DNA of 64,000 nucleotides from Ranitomeya variabilis (GCF_051348905.1 NC_135232.1:789808775-789872774), one strand, 5' to 3'; positions 8,637-21,372 are shown, numbered from the stretch's first letter. The notes: generated by a model from the sequence alone, not told the origin. A program made the numbers and translations.

Positions 8637-8640
8637 TTAA
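8637..8640. repeat. TTAA target-site duplication, right side of transposon copy 2
   Basis: GAAGGGG-TTAA, then AATTCGTTTTTGTATG, which is unit sequence apart from a G-to-T change. Confidence 0.85.
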
Positions 8641-10097
8641 AATTCGTTTTTGTATGTGTTTACAAGATATGCAAAACGTGGACATTCTTTGGCTAAACAG
8701 TGGCGAAATAAGTTTAAAGATGAGAACAGAGTGATATCAGCTGCCTTGTCCTCATAAACACTTTCTGCTTCGCTAACGAGATCACTGAAATCATGTAAGC
8801 AGGTAATTTTTGGAGAGCCGAAATTCAGTGGACATGAGTTTTTTGTTATTAAGTTAATTTTTATGGTGAGAAATTAGTTTATAATTTTGGACAAATCATC
8901 TGATCTCTTTTCATAATAATCTAGAGTTAACACAAATTACCACTAATCATCTGATCTCTTTTCATAATAATCTAGAGTTAACACAAATTACCACTATAAA
9001 ATCTGAAGCAGTAAACTTTGTGAAAGCCAAATTTTGTATCAGTCTGAAATCTTTTGGCCATTAATGTAGTCCTAGATATTTTTAGAAAAACTGTAAAAGG
9101 AAAAAATGAGGAAAGGAAAAACTTCTAAAGAAAAGCTTAGCTGACTTCTAAAATCAGGATATCTAGCAGGAGCACTCCAGAAAATTTCCCTGCATTCATT
9201 TGGACTAAAACAAATGTTCTCTGATAGTCTTATCATATGGCTAAAATTATTTCCTTTGTTTTGACTAATATCCTTCCCAAACCAGTGTCCCATTAGCGTA
9301 CAACGAAACTGATGTTCCAAGCCATTTTTCTAGGCTTAAGTTCCTAAGGGTTAGTGGCTACTGCATTGAAGCTGTAGAAAGTAAAAAAGATCAAAGCTTG
9401 AGAGTCAGAAACCAGCAAAATCAACCCCTTTTGTGGTCTTGCATACATTACTGTGCCACATTTTACCAACAGGGAACTATGTTAGTAATTTATAATGAAC
9501 TCCTGGCATGTAAGACTAAAAAAGTGCATGTAATGAGTTTTAGTATGAAATAGATCTTTCCCTTTTACATTATATGCATTTTCTTTCTGATCAGTTTTAC
9601 CTTTACAAATAAGAAAACAAAAGCAAAGTTCCATAGAGAAAAGAAATCTTTCTGTTATCCAGTCATCAGGAAACTGTTGAGTATCTAGATTTGACAAAAC
9701 ACCTACTTCAAGTAAGAGACTTGTGGCTCTGTGGCGCAATGGATAGCGCATTGGACTTCTAGGGAACTGATGTGATTCAAAGGTTGTGGGTTCAAGTCCC
9801 ACCAGAGTCGTATTTTAAAGTTTGTGTGACATTCATACTTTGTCTCAGTTGTTGGAAATATGAAAAAGGAAAAAAAATGTATCAGATCTGCGCTTCATAT
9901 TAACATTTAGAGAAAATTAGAAGCCGTATTTAGGTTTGAACTTGTCAAAGAACGTAGAAGGAGCAGATACTAAAGGCTCATTGACACAAACAATAGCATA
10001 TAGGGCACAATAAATTATTGCATATTGTTTGTCTAGTGATTGGTGTTCTGTTTCCTGTTTTCAGTAGTCCCAAGTTCTTTTTTTAATTTGAACCTTT
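8641..10097 (+). repeat. tRNA-Arg repeat unit 2
   Basis: Near-identical to unit 1, including the 51-bp spacer duplication (8895-8945 and 8946-8996). It bears tRNA gene 2. No other gene was seen in the spacer. Confidence 0.9.
9725..9810 (+). tRNA. tRNA-Arg-TCT: tRNA-Arg(UCU) gene 2
   Basis: Same sequence as gene 1: T loop TTCAAGT (A57), intron GGGAACTGATGTG, terminator TTTT. It lies 6,519 bp after gene 1, with the transposon copy between them. Confidence 0.97.
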
Positions 10098-11136
10098 TTA
10101 AAAGTCATTTTTGTATGTGTTTACAAGATATGCAAAACGTGGACATTCTTTGGCTAAAAAGTGTCGAAATAAGTTTAAAGATGAGAACAGAGTGATATCA
10201 GCTGCCTTGTCCTCATAAACACTTTCTGCTTCGCTAACGAGATCACTGAAATCATGTAAGCAGGTAATTTTTGGAGAGCCGAAATTCAGTGGAAATGAGT
10301 TTTTTGTTATTAAGTTAATTTTTATGGTAAGAAATTAGTTTATAATTTTGGACAAATCATCTGATCTCTTTTCATAATAATCTAGCGTTAACACAAATTA
10401 CCACTATAAAATCTGAAGCAGTAAACTTTGTGAAAGCCAAATTTTGTATCAGTCTGAAATCTTTTGGCCATTAATGTACAGTCCTAGATATTTTTAGAAA
10501 AACTGTAAAAGGAAAAAATGAGGAAAGGAAAAACTTCTAAAGAAAAGCATTGCTGACTTCTAAAATCAGGATATCTAGCAGGAGCACTCCAGAAAATTTC
10601 CCTGCATTTATTTGGACTAAAACAAATGTTCTCTGATAGTCTTATCATATGGCTAAAATTATTTCCTTTGTTTTGACTAATATCCTTCCCAAACCAGTGT
10701 CCCATTAGCGTACAACGAAACTGATGTTCCAAGCCATTTTTCTAGGCTTAAGTTCCTAAGGGTCAGTGGCTACTGCATTGAAGCTGTAGAAAGTAAAAAA
10801 GATCAAAGCTTGAGAGTCAGAAACCAGCAAAATCAACCCCTTTTGTGGTCTTGCATACATTACTGTGCCACATTTTACCAACAGGGAACTCTGTTAGTAA
10901 TTTATAATGAACTCCTGGCATGTAAGACTAAAAAAGTGCTTGTAATGAGTTTTAGTATGAAATAGATCTTTCCCTTTTACATTATATGCATTTTCTTTCT
11001 GATCAGTTTTACCTTTACAAATAAGAAAACAAAAGCAAAGTTCCATAGAGAAAAGAAATCTTTCTGTTATCCAGTCATCAGGAAAATGTTGAGTATCTAG
11101 ATTTGACAAAACACCTACTTCAGGTAAGATACTTGT

Positions 11137-11222
11137 GGCTCTGTGGCGCAATGGATAGCGCATTGGACTTCTAGGGAACTGATGTGATTCAAAGGTTGTG
11201 GGTTCAAGTCCCACCAGAGTCG
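11137..11222 (+). tRNA. tRNA-Arg-TCT: tRNA-Arg(UCU) gene 3
   Basis: A57 class (T loop TTCAAGT) with leader hairpin CAGGT-AAGAT-ACTTG and spacer marker GTGCTTGTAATG. It is 1,412 bp after gene 2 and is followed by a 133-bp duplication. Confidence 0.97.
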
Positions 11223-11470
11223 TATTTTAAAGTTTGTGTGACATTCATACTTTGTCTCAGTTGTTGGAAATATGAAAAAGGAAAAAAAATGTATCAGATC
11301 TGCGCTTCATATTAACATTTAGAGAAAATTAGAAGTCCGAGTCCCACCAGAGTCGTATTTTAAAGTTTGTGTGACATTCATACTTTGTCTCAGTTGTTGG
11401 AAATATGAAAAAGGAAAAAAAATGTATCAGATCTGCGCTTCATGTTAACATTTAGAGAAAATTAGAAGCC
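11205..11470 (+). repeat. 133-bp tandem duplication starting inside the tRNA T loop
   Basis: The segments 11205-11337 and 11338-11470 are direct repeats: from the T loop through the terminator to ...AAAATTAGAAG. This is the type case of the insertion that lengthens units to 1,545 bp. Confidence 0.9.
11338..11355 (+). pseudogene. tRNA-Arg 3' fragment (after gene 3)
   Basis: CGAGTCCCACCAGAGTCG, the 3' half of the T arm plus acceptor strand and discriminator, with the normal TTTT after it. It has no A box. It reads CGAGTCC although the adjacent gene 3 reads CAAGTCC. Confidence 0.88.
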
Positions 11471-12681
11471 GTATTTAGGTTTGAACTTGTCATAGAACGT
11501 AGAAGGAGCAGATACTAAAGGCTCATTGACACAAACAATAGCATATAGGGCACAATAAATTATTGCATATTGTTTGTCTAGTGATTGGTGTTCTGTTTCC
11601 TGTTTTCAGTAGTCCCAAGTTCTTTTTTTAATTTGAACCTTTTTAAAAGTCATTTTTGTATGTGTTTACAAGATATGCAAAACGTGGACATTCTTTGGCT
11701 AAAAAGTGTCGAAATAAGTTTAAAGATGAGAACAGAGTGATATCAGCTGCCTTGTCCTCATAAACACTTTCTGCTTCGCTAACGAGATCACTGAAATCAT
11801 GTAAGCAGGTAATTTTTGGAGAGCCGAAATTCAGTGGAAATGAGTTTTTTGTTATTAAGTTAATTTTTATGGTAAGAAATTAGTTTATAATTTTGGACAA
11901 ATCATCTGATCTCTTTTCATAATAATCTAGCGTTAACACAAATTACCACTATAAAATCTGAAGCAGTAAACTTTGTGAAAGCCAAATTTTGTATCAGTCT
12001 GAAATCTTTTGGCCATTAATGTACAGTCCTAGATATTTTTAGAAAAACTGTAAAAGGAAAAAATGAGGAAAGGAAAAACTTCTAAAGAAAAGCATTGCTG
12101 ACTTCTAAAATCAGGATATCTAGCAGGAGCACTCCAGAAAATTTCCCTGCATTTATTTGGACTAAAACAAATGTTCTCTGATAGTCTTATCATATGGCTA
12201 AAATTATTTCCTTTGTTTTGACTAATATCCTTCCCAAACCAGTGTCCCATTAGCGTACAACGAAACTGATGTTCCAAGCCATTTTTCTAGGCTTAAGTTC
12301 CTAAGGGTCAGTGGCTACTGCATTGAAGCTGTAGAAAGTAAAAAAGATCAAAGCTTGAGAGTCAGAAACCAGCAAAATCAACCCCTTTTGTGGTCTTGCA
12401 TACATTACTGTGCCACATTTTACCAACAGGGAACTCTGTTAGTAATTTATAAAGAACTCCTGGCATGTAAGACTAAAAAAGTGCATGTAATGAGTTTTAG
12501 TATGAAATAGATCTTTCCCTTTTACATTATATGCATTTTCTTTCTGATCAGTTTTACCTTTACAAATAAGAAAACAAAAGCAAAGTTCCATAGAGAAAAG
12601 AAATCTTTCTGTTATCCAGTCATCAGGAGAATGTTGAGTATCTAGATTTGACAAAACACCTACTTCAAGTAAGAGACTTGT

Positions 12682-12767
12682 GGCTCTGTGGCGCAATGAA
12701 TAGCGCATTGGACTTCTAGGGAACTGATGTGATTCAAAGGTTGTGGGTTCGAGTCCCACCAGAGTCG
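12682..12767 (+). tRNA. tRNA-Arg-TCT: tRNA-Arg(UCU) gene 4, G19 changed to A
   Basis: The D loop reads AATGAATA where all other copies have AATGGATA. The changed base (12699) is G19, which pairs with C56 at the elbow of a tRNA and is also the last base of the A box. Folding and transcription may both be weakened; the other features are normal (G57, 13-nt intron, TTTT). Confidence 0.88.
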
Positions 12768-14093
12768 TATTTTAAAGTTTGTGTGACATTCATACTTTGT
12801 CTCAGTTGTTGGAAATATGAAAAAGGAAAAAAAATGTATCAGATCTGCGCTTCATATTAACATTTAGAGAAAATTAGAAGCCGTATTTAGGTTTGAACTT
12901 GTCAAAGAACGTAGAAGGAGCAGATACTAAAGGCTCATTGACACAAACAATAGCATATAGGGCACAATAAATTATTGCATATTGTTTGTCTAGTGATTGG
13001 TGTTCTGTTTCCTGTTTTCAGTAGTCCCAATTTCTTTTTTTAATTTGAACCTTTTTAAAAGTCATTTTTGTATGTGTTTACAAGATATGCAAAACGTGGA
13101 CATTCTTTGGCTAAAAAGTGTCGAAATAAGTTTAAATATGAGAACAGAGTGATATCAGCTGCCTTGTCCTCATAAACACTTTCTGCTTCGCTAACGAGAT
13201 CACTGAAATCATGTAAGCAGGTAATTTTTGGAGAGCCGAAATTCAGTGGAAATGAGTTTTTTGTTATTAAGTTAATTTTTATGGTAAGAAATTAGTTTAT
13301 AATTTTGGACAAATCATCTGATCTCTTTTCATAATAATCTAGCGTTAACACAAATTACCACTATAAAATCTGAAGCAGTAAACTTTGTGAAAGCCAAATT
13401 TTGTATCAGTCTGAAATCTTTTGGCCATTAATGTACAGTCCTAGATATTTTTAGAAAAACTGTAAAAGGAAAAAATGAGGAAAGGAAAAACTTCTAAAGA
13501 AAAGCATTGCTGACTTCTAAAATCAGGATATCTAGCAGGAGCACTCCAGAAAATTTCCCTGCATTTATTTGGACTAAAACAAATGTTCTCTGATAGTCTT
13601 ATCATATGGCTAAAATTATTTCCTTTGTTTTGACTAATATCCTTCCCAAACCAGTGTCCCATTAGCGTACAACGAAACTGATGTTCCAAGCCATTTTTCT
13701 AGGCTTAAGTTCCTAAGGGTCAGTGGCTACTGCATTGAAGCTGTAGAAAGTAAAAAAGATCAAAGCTTGAGAGTCAGAAACCAGCAAAATCAACCCCTTT
13801 TGTGGTCTTGCATACATTACTGTGCCACATTTTACCAACAGGGAACTCTGTTAGTAATTTATAAAGAACTCCTGGCATGTAAGACTAAAAAAGTGCATGT
13901 AATGAGTTTTAGTATGAAATAGATCTTTCCCTTTTACATTATATGCATTTTCTTTCTGATCAGTTTTACCTTTACAAATAAGAAAACAAAAGCAAAGTTC
14001 CATAGAGAAAAGAAATCTTTCTGTTATCCAGTCATCAGGAGAATGTTGAGTATCTAGATTTGACAAAACACCTACTTCAAGTAAGAGACTTGT

Positions 14094-14179
14094 GGCTCTG
14101 TGGCGCAATGGATAGCGCATTGGACTTCTAGGGAACTGATGTGATTCAAAGGTTGTGGGTTCGAGTCCCACCAGAGTCG
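14094..14179 (+). tRNA. tRNA-Arg-TCT: tRNA-Arg(UCU) gene 5
   Basis: Standard array version: T loop TTCGAGT, intron GGGAACTGATGTG. Its unit shares the spacer marker AATTTATAAAGAACTC with that of gene 4. Confidence 0.97.
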
Positions 14180-15505
14180 TATTTTAAAGTTTGTGTGACA
14201 TTCATACTTTGTCTCAGTTGTTGGAAATATGAAAAAGGAAAAAAAATGTATCAGATCTGCGCTTCATATTAACATTTAGAGAAAATTAGAAGCCGTATTT
14301 AGGTTTGAACTTGTCAAAGAACGTAGAAGGAGCAGATACTAAAGGCTCATTGACACAAACAATAGCATATAGGGCACAATAAATTATTGCATATTGTTTG
14401 TCTAGTGATTGGTGTTCTGTTTCCTGTTTTCAGTAGTCCCAATTTCTTTTTTTAATTTGAACCTTTTTAAAAGTCATTTTTGTATGTGTTTACAAGATAT
14501 GCAAAACGTGGACATTCTTTGGCTAAAAAGTGTCGAAATAAGTTTAAATATGAGAACAGAGTGATATCAGCTGCCTTGTCCTCATAAACACTTTCTGCTT
14601 CGCTAACGAGATCACTGAAATCATGTAAGCAGGTAATTTTTGGAGAGCCGAAATTCAGTGGAAATGAGTTTTTTGTTATTAAGTTAATTTTTATGGTAAG
14701 AAATTAGTTTATAATTTTGGACAAATCATCTGATCTCTTTTCATAATAATCTAGCGTTAACACAAATTACCACTATAAAATCTGAAGCAGTAAACTTTGT
14801 GAAAGCCAAATTTTGTATCAGTCTGAAATCTTTTGGCCATTAATGTACAGTCCTAGATATTTTTAGAAAAACTGTAAAAGGAAAAAATGAGGAAAGGAAA
14901 AACTTCTAAAGAAAAGCATTGCTGACTTCTAAAATCAGGATATCTAGCAGGAGCACTCCAGAAAATTTCCCTGCATTTATTTGGACTAAAACAAATGTTC
15001 TCTGATAGTCTTATCATATGGCTAAAATTATTTCCTTTGTTTTGACTAATATCCTTCCCAAACCAGTGTCCCATTAGCGTACAACGAAACTGATGTTCCA
15101 AGCCATTTTTCTAGGCTTAAGTTCCTAAGGGTCAGTGGCTACTGCATTGAAGCTGTAGAAAGTAAAAAAGATCAAAGCTTGAGAGTCAGAAACCAGCAAA
15201 ATCAACCCCTTTTGTGGTCTTGCATACATTACTGTGCCACATTTTACCAACAGGGAACTCTGTTAGTAATTTATAATGAACTCCTGGCATGTAAGACTAA
15301 AAAAGTGCATGTAATGAGTTTTAGTATGAAATAGATCTTTCCCTTTTACATTATATGCATTTTCTTTCTGATCAGTTTTACCTTTACAAATAAGAAAACA
15401 AAAGCAAAGTTCCATAGAGAAAAGAAATCTTTCTGTTATCCAGTCATCAGGAAAATGTTGAGTATCTAGATTTGACAAAACACCTACTTCAAGTAAAAGA
15501 CTTGT

Positions 15506-15591
15506 GGCTCTGTGGTGCAATGGATAGCGCATTGGACTTCTAGGTAACTGATGTGATTCAAAGGTTGTGGGTTCGAGTCCCACCAGAGTCG
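15506..15591 (+). tRNA. tRNA-Arg-TCT: tRNA-Arg(UCU) gene 6, U11 class
   Basis: The D stem reads GTGC/GCGC, so pair 11-24 becomes U-G instead of C-G, and the intron is GGTAACTGATGTG. The fold is still good. The leader loop is AAAAG and the downstream marker is GGAAATGTGAAAAAGG. First of eight copies of this linked class. Confidence 0.95.
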
Positions 15592-16917
15592 TATTTTAAA
15601 GTTTGTGTGACATTCATACTTTGTCTCAGTTGTTGGAAATGTGAAAAAGGAAAAAAAATGTATCAGATCTGCGCTTCATATTAACATTTAGAGAAAATTA
15701 GAAGCCGTATTTAGGTTTGAACTTGTCAAAGAACGTAGAAGGAGCAGATACTAAAGGCTCATTGACACAAACAATAGCATATAGGGCACAATAAATTATT
15801 GCATATTGTTTGTCTAGTGATTGGTGTTCTGTTTCCTGTTTTCAGTAGTCCCAATTTCTTTTTTTAATTTGAACCTTTTTAAAAGTCATTTTTGTATGTG
15901 TTTACAAGATATGCAAAACGTGGACATTCTTTGGCTAAAAAGTGTCGAAATAAGTTTAAAGATGAGAACAGAGTGATATCAGCTGCCTTGTCCTCATAAA
16001 CACTTTCTGCTTCGCTAACGAGATCACTGAAATCATGTAAGCAGGTAATTTTTGGAGAGCCGAAATTCAGTGGAAATGAGTTTTTTGTTATTAAGTTAAT
16101 TTTTATGGTAAGAAATTAGTTTATAATTTTGGACAAATCATCTGATCTCTTTTCATAATAATCTAGCGTTAACACAAATTACCACTATAAAATCTGAAGC
16201 AGTAAACTTTGTGAAAGCCAAATTTTGTATCAGTCTGAAATCTTTTGGCCATTAATGTACAGTCCTAGATATTTTTAGAAAAACTGTAAAAGGAAAAAAT
16301 GAGGAAAGGAAAAACTTCTAAAGAAAAGCATTGCTGACTTCTAAAATCAGGATATCTAGCAGGAGCACTCCAGAAAATTTCCCTGCATTTATTTGGACTA
16401 AAACAAATGTTCTCTGATAGTCTTATCATATGGCTAAAATTATTTCCTTTGTTTTGACTAATATCCTTCCCAAACCAGTGTCCCATTAGCGTACAACGAA
16501 ACTGATGTTCCAAGCCATTTTTCTAGGCTTAAGTTCCTAAGGGTCAGTGGCTACTGCATTGAAGCTGTAGAAAGTAAAAAAGATCAAAGCTTGAGAGTCA
16601 GAAACCAGCAAAATCAACCCCTTTTGTGGTCTTGCATACATTACTGTGCCACATTTTACCAACAGGGAACTCTGTTAGTAATTTATAATGAACTCCTGGC
16701 ATGTAAGACTAAAAAAGTGCTTGTAATGAGTTTTAGTATGAAATAGATCTTTCCCTTTTACATTATATGCATTTTCTTTCTGATCAGTTTTACCTTTACA
16801 AATAAGAAAACAAAAGCAAAGTTCCATAGAGAAAAGAAATCTTTCTGTTATCCAGTCATCAGGAAAATGTTGAGTATCTAGATTTGACAAAACACCTACT
16901 TCAGGTAAGATACTTGT

Positions 16918-17003
16918 GGCTCTGTGGCGCAATGGATAGCGCATTGGACTTCTAGGGAACTGATGTGATTCAAAGGTTGTGGGTTCAAGTCCCACCAGAG
17001 TCG
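16918..17003 (+). tRNA. tRNA-Arg-TCT: tRNA-Arg(UCU) gene 7
   Basis: A57 class with the CAGGT leader, matching gene 3 in tRNA and spacer markers. A 133-bp duplication follows. Confidence 0.97.
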
Positions 17004-17118
17004 TATTTTAAAGTTTGTGTGACATTCATACTTTGTCTCAGTTGTTGGAAATATGAAAAAGGAAAAAAAATGTATCAGATCTGCGCTTCATATTAACATT
17101 TAGAGAAAATTAGAAGTC

Positions 17119-17136
17119 CGAGTCCCACCAGAGTCG
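17119..17136 (+). pseudogene. tRNA-Arg 3' fragment (after gene 7)
   Basis: 18-nt CGAGTCC-type fragment with terminator. The parent gene is of the CAAGTCC type. Confidence 0.87.
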
Positions 17137-18462
17137 TATTTTAAAGTTTGTGTGACATTCATACTTTGTCTCAGTTGTTGGAAATATGAAAAAGGAAAAA
17201 AAATGTATCAGATCTGCGCTTCATGTTAACATTTAGAGAAAATTAGAAGCCGTATTTAGGTTTGAACTTGTCATAGAACGTAGAAGGAGCAGATACTAAA
17301 GGCTCATTGACACAAACAATAGCATATAGGGCACAATAAATTATTGCATATTGTTTGTCTAGTGATTGGTGTTCTGTTTCCTGTTTTCAGTAGTCCCAAG
17401 TTCTTTTTTTAATTTGAACCTTTTTAAAAGTCATTTTTGTATGTGTTTACAAGATATGCAAAACGTGGACATTCTTTGGCTAAAAAGTGTCGAAATAAGT
17501 TTAAAGATGAGAACAGAGTGATATCAGCTGCCTTGTCCTCATAAACACTTTCTGCTTCGCTAACGAGATCACTGAAATCATGTAAGCAGGTAATTTTTGG
17601 AGAGCCGAAATTCAGTGGAAATGAGTTTTTTGTTATTAAGTTAATTTTTATGGTAAGAAATTAGTTTATAATTTTGGACAAATCATCTGATCTCTTTTCA
17701 TAATAATCTAGCGTTAACACAAATTACCACTATAAAATCTGAAGCAGTAAACTTTGTGAAAGCCAAATTTTGTATCAGTCTGAAATCTTTTGGCCATTAA
17801 TGTACAGTCCTAGATATTTTTAGAAAAACTGTAAAAGGAAAAAATGAGGAATGGAAAAACTTCTAAAGAAAAGCTTAGCTGACTTCTAAAATCAGGATAT
17901 CTAGCAGGAGCACTTCAGAAAATTTCCCTGCATTCATTTGGACTAAAACAAATGTTCTCTGATAGTCTTATCATATGGCTAAAATTATTTCCTTTGTTTT
18001 GACTAATATCCTTCCCAAACCAGTGTCCCATTAGCGTACAACGAAACTGATGTTCCAAGCCATTTTTCTAGGCTTAAGTTCCTAAGGGTCAGTGGCTACT
18101 GCATTGAAGCTGTAGAAAGTAAAAAAGATCAAAGCTTGAGAGTCAGAAACCAGCAAAATCAACCCCTTTTGTGGTCTTGCATACATTACTGTGCCACATT
18201 TTACCAACAGGGAACTCTGTTAGTAATTTATAATGAACTCCTGGCATGTAAGACTAAAAAAGTGCATGTAATGAGTTTTAGTATGAAATAGATCTTTCCC
18301 TTTTACATTATATGCATTTTCTTTCTGATCAGTTTTACCTTTACAAATAAGAAAACAAAAGCAAAGTTCCATAGAGAAAAGAAATCTTTCTGTTATCCAG
18401 TCATCAGGAAAATGTTGAGTATCTAGATTTGACAAAACACCTACTTCAAGTAAGAGACTTGT

Positions 18463-18548
18463 GGCTCTGTGGCGCAATGGATAGCGCATTGGACTTCTAG
18501 GGAACTGATGTGATTCAAAGGTTGTGGGTTCGAGTCCCACCAGAGTCG
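18463..18548 (+). tRNA. tRNA-Arg-TCT: tRNA-Arg(UCU) gene 8
   Basis: Standard G57 version. Its unit carries the marker GAGGAATGGAAAAAC and the change that reads CACTTCAG in the spacer. It is 1,545 bp after gene 7. Confidence 0.97.
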
Positions 18549-19874
18549 TATTTTAAAGTTTGTGTGACATTCATACTTTGTCTCAGTTGTTGGAAATATG
18601 AAAAAGGAAAAAAAATGTATCAGATCTGCGCTTCATATTAACATTTAGAGAAAATTAGAAGCCGTATTTAGGTTTGAACTTGTCATAGAACGTAGAAGGA
18701 GCAGATACTAAAGGCTCATTGACACAAACAATAGCATATAGGGCACAATAAATTATTGCATATTGTTTGTCTAGTGATTGGTGTTCTGTTTCCTGTTTTC
18801 AGTAGTCCCAAGTTCTTTTTTTAATTTGAACCTTTTTAAAAGTCATTTTTGTATGTGTTTACAAGATATGCAAAACGTGGACATTCTTTGGCTAAAAAGT
18901 GTCGAAATAAGTTTAAAGATGAGAACAGAGTGATATCAGCTGCCTTGTCCTCATAAACACTTTCTGCTTCGCTAACGAGATCACTGAAATCATGTAAGCA
19001 GGTAATTTTTGGAGAGCCGAAATTCAGTGGAAATGAGTTTTTTGTTATTAAGTTAATTTTTATGGTAAGAAATTAGTTTATAATTTTGGACAAATCATCT
19101 GATCTCTTTTCATAATAATCTAGCGTTAACACAAATTACCACTATAAAATCTGAAGCAGTAAACTTTGTGAAAGCCAAATTTTGTATCAGTCTGAAATCT
19201 TTTGGCCATTAATGTACAGTCCTAGATATTTTTAGAAAAACTGTAAAAGGAAAAAATGAGGAAAGGAAAAACTTCTAAAGAAAAGCATTGCTGACTTCTA
19301 AAATCAGGATATCTAGCAGGAGCACTCCAGAAAATTTCCCTGCATTTATTTGGACTAAAACAAATGTTCTCTGATAGTCTTATCATATGGCTAAAATTAT
19401 TTCCTTTGTTTTGACTAATATCCTTCCCAAACCAGTGTCCCATTAGCGTACAACGAAACTGATGTTCCAAGCCATTTTTCTAGGCTTAAGTTCCTAAGGG
19501 TCAGTGGCTACTGCATTGAAGCTGTAGAAAGTAAAAAAGATCAAAGCTTGAGAGTCAGAAACCAGCAAAATCAACCCCTTTTGTGGTCTTGCATACATTA
19601 CTGTGCCACATTTTACCAACAGGGAACTCTGTTAGTAATTTATAAAGAACTCCTGGCATGTAAGACTAAAAAAGTGCATGTAATGAGTTTTAGTATGAAA
19701 TAGATCTTTCCCTTTTACATTATATGCATTTTCTTTCTGATCAGTTTTACCTTTACAAATAAGAAAACAAAAGCAAAGTTCCATAGAGAAAAGAAATCTT
19801 TCTGTTATCCAGTCATCAGGAGAATGTTGAGTATCTAGATTTGACAAAACACCTACTTCAAGTAAGAGACTTGT

Positions 19875-19960
19875 GGCTCTGTGGCGCAATGGATAGCGCA
19901 TTGGACTTCTAGGGAACTGATGTGATTCAAAGGTTGTGGGTTCGAATCCCACCAGAGTCG
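19875..19960 (+). tRNA. tRNA-Arg-TCT: tRNA-Arg(UCU) gene 9, A59 class
   Basis: The T loop reads TTCGAAT (A59), still within the B-box pattern. Downstream marker GAAAAAGAAAAAAAAATG. Shared with genes 14 and 22. Confidence 0.96.
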
Positions 19961-21286
19961 TATTTTAAAGTTTGTGTGACATTCATACTTTGTCTCAGTT
20001 GTTGGAAATATGAAAAAGAAAAAAAAATGTATCAGATCTGCGCTTCATATTAACATTTAGAGAAAATTAGAAGCCGTATTTAGGTTTGAACTTGTCAAAG
20101 AACGTAGAAGGAGCAGATACTAAAGGCTCATTGACACAAACAATAGCATATAGGGCACAATAAATTATTGCATATTGTTTGTCTAGTGATTGGTGTTCTG
20201 TTTCCTGTTTTCAGTAGTCCCAATTTCTTTTTTTAATTTGAACCTTTTTAAAAGTCATTTTTGTATGTGTTTACAAGATATGCAAAACGTGGACATTCTT
20301 TGGCTAAAAAGTGTCGAAATAAGTTTAAATATGAGAACAGAGTGATATCAGCTGCCTTGTCCTCATAAACACTTTCTGCTTCGCTAACGAGATCACTGAA
20401 ATCATGTAAGCAGGTAATTTTTGGAGAGCCGAAATTCAGTGGAAATGAGTTTTTTGTTATTAAGTTAATTTTTATGGTAAGAAATTAGTTTATAATTTTG
20501 GACAAATCATCTGATCTCTTTTCATAATAATCTAGCGTTAACACAAATTACCACTATAAAATCTGAAGCAGTAAACTTTGTGAAAGCCAAATTTTGTATC
20601 AGTCTGAAATCTTTTGGCCATTAATGTACAGTCCTAGATATTTTTAGAAAAACTGTAAAAGGAAAAAATGAGGAAAGGAAAAACTTCTAAAGAAAAGCAT
20701 TGCTGACTTCTAAAATCAGGATATCTAGCAGGAGCACTCCAGAAAATTTCCCTGCATTTATTTGGACTAAAACAAATGTTCTCTGATAGTCTTATCATAT
20801 GGCTAAAATTATTTCCTTTGTTTTGACTAATATCCTTCCCAAACCAGTGTCCCATTAGCGTACAACGAAACTAATGTTCCAAGCCATTTTTCTAGGCTTA
20901 AGTTCCTAAGGGTCAGTGGCTACTGCATTGAAGCTGTAGAAAGTAAAAAAGATCAAAGCTTGAGAGTCAGAAACCAGCAAAATCAACCCCTTTTGTGGTC
21001 TTGCATACATTACTGTGCCACATTTTACCAACAGGGAACTCTGTTAGTAATTTATAATGAACTCCTGGCATGTAAGACTAAAAAAGTGCATGTAATGAGT
21101 TTTAGTATGAAATAGATCTTTCCCTTTTACATTATATGCATTTTCTTTCTGATCAGTTTTACCTTTACAAATAAGAAAACAAAAGCAAAGTTCCATAGAG
21201 AAAAGAAATCTTTCTGTTATCCAGTCATCAGGAAAATGTTGAGTATCTAGATTTGACAAAACACCTACTTCAAGTAAAAGACTTGT

Positions 21287-21372
21287 GGCTCTGTGGTGCA
21301 ATGGATAGCGCATTGGACTTCTAGGTAACTGATGTGATTCAAAGGTTGTGGGTTCGAGTCCCACCAGAGTCG
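21287..21372 (+). tRNA. tRNA-Arg-TCT: tRNA-Arg(UCU) gene 10, U11 class
   Basis: GTGC D stem and GGTAACTGATGTG intron. Its unit and the next are a near-identical pair. Confidence 0.95.

Larger units (their letters stand above)
1..10097 (+). repeat. Tandem duplication of transposon plus tRNA unit (~6.52-kb period)
   Basis: Positions 1-3578 correspond to 6519-10097. I noticed only about six differences, mostly single bases and one 1-bp indel (near 2352 versus 8871). The duplicated module is transposon, tRNA unit, and the tRNA-less unit at 3579-4870; the second copy leads into the ordinary array at 10098 instead of a second tRNA-less unit. Confidence 0.88.
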
